Of a stretch of DNA of 13,338 nucleotides, positions 13,249-13,338 are shown in pieces. Both the position numbers and the translations under genes were made by a program. The DNA is from Anaerolineaceae bacterium UBA3924 (GTDB lineage: Bacteria > Chloroflexota > Anaerolineae > Anaerolineales > Anaerolineaceae): NCBI GenBank assembly GCA_002385985.1, contig DGEO01000032.1:11636-24973 (forward strand). The letters run 5' to 3'. A model generated the notes under the pieces. It was given only the letters and a program-made list of their open reading frames with translations. It was not told the origin of the DNA and made no database searches. Each line of letters starts with the position of its first letter. Position 1 is the first letter of the stretch.

Positions 13249-13338
13249 CATTGGATTAGTCGATCCCAACGCACAGTTGTTCTCCAAACAGCCGGGTCCA
13301 ATAGCCGGCAGCAGACTATTACATGGGTGTTCAAGCTT
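13249..13338. other. Right edge, no feature seen
   Basis: Ninety bases upstream of the selenoprotein promoter. No ORF, hairpin with T-run or promoter is convincing here; a neighbouring gene may start beyond the window. Confidence 0.5.

Noticed and set aside
1..13338. CRISPR arrays, insertion sequences, tRNA genes
   Set aside because: No regularly spaced repeats, transposase motifs, terminal repeats or tRNA cloverleaf sequences were found on either strand by eye.

Overview
The window is GC-rich (except 10.3-10.75 kb), densely packed bacterial DNA. The gene content (a MoxR / DUF58 / DUF4129 membrane operon, a SlyD-type isomerase with an acidic tail, a cytidylate-kinase-like protein next to hpt, and extended -10 promoters of the type TGC-TAnnAT) suggests a free-living anaerobe or microaerophile, most likely Chloroflexota (Anaerolineae-like). 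That assignment is an inference from gene style; there is no rRNA or marker gene to fix it. No mobile element, CRISPR array or tRNA was seen.

Layout, plus strand: 241-942 is a small exported protein resembling a degenerate LytR-CpsA-Psr domain. 1048-4626 is one very long ORF that joins two oligopeptide/dipeptide ABC permeases (DppB-like, then DppC-like) and an extracytoplasmic M28-type peptidase domain in one chain. 4677-5276 is a SlyD-like peptidyl-prolyl isomerase with its own promoter. 5376-9155 is a three-gene operon: MoxR AAA+ ATPase, DUF58 protein, and a multi-spanning DUF4129 protein. The last gene overlaps tail-to-tail by 4 bases with a minus-strand ATP-grasp (D-Ala-D-Ala-ligase-like) gene, 9152-10216.

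Between 10405 and 10771 is an AT-richer stretch with no convincing gene. It has a near-consensus promoter (TTGACT, 17 bases, TATAAT), about 290 bases whose two ends pair in a 13-bp helix, and a strong intrinsic terminator. I read it as an independent structured non-coding RNA of a family I do not recognise.

The right end is on the minus strand. 13181-12411 encodes a peroxiredoxin-glutaredoxin fusion. An in-frame TGA sits exactly at the peroxidatic cysteine (PxxxTxxU, residue 45), followed at the right distance by a perfect 8-bp stem with GU in the apical loop, which is a bacterial SECIS element. This is very probably a selenoprotein; a standard caller would start it downstream at 12998 and lose the active site. 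Downstream, 12321-10770 is a tightly coupled operon (two ATGA overlaps): cytidylate-kinase-like protein, PD-(D/E)XK-nuclease-like small protein, and hypoxanthine phosphoribosyltransferase, ending against the terminator of the non-coding RNA.

The strongest leads are the selenocysteine peroxiredoxin-glutaredoxin, the unassigned structured RNA, and the permease-permease-peptidase fusion, whose peptidase appears to have lost two metal ligands.
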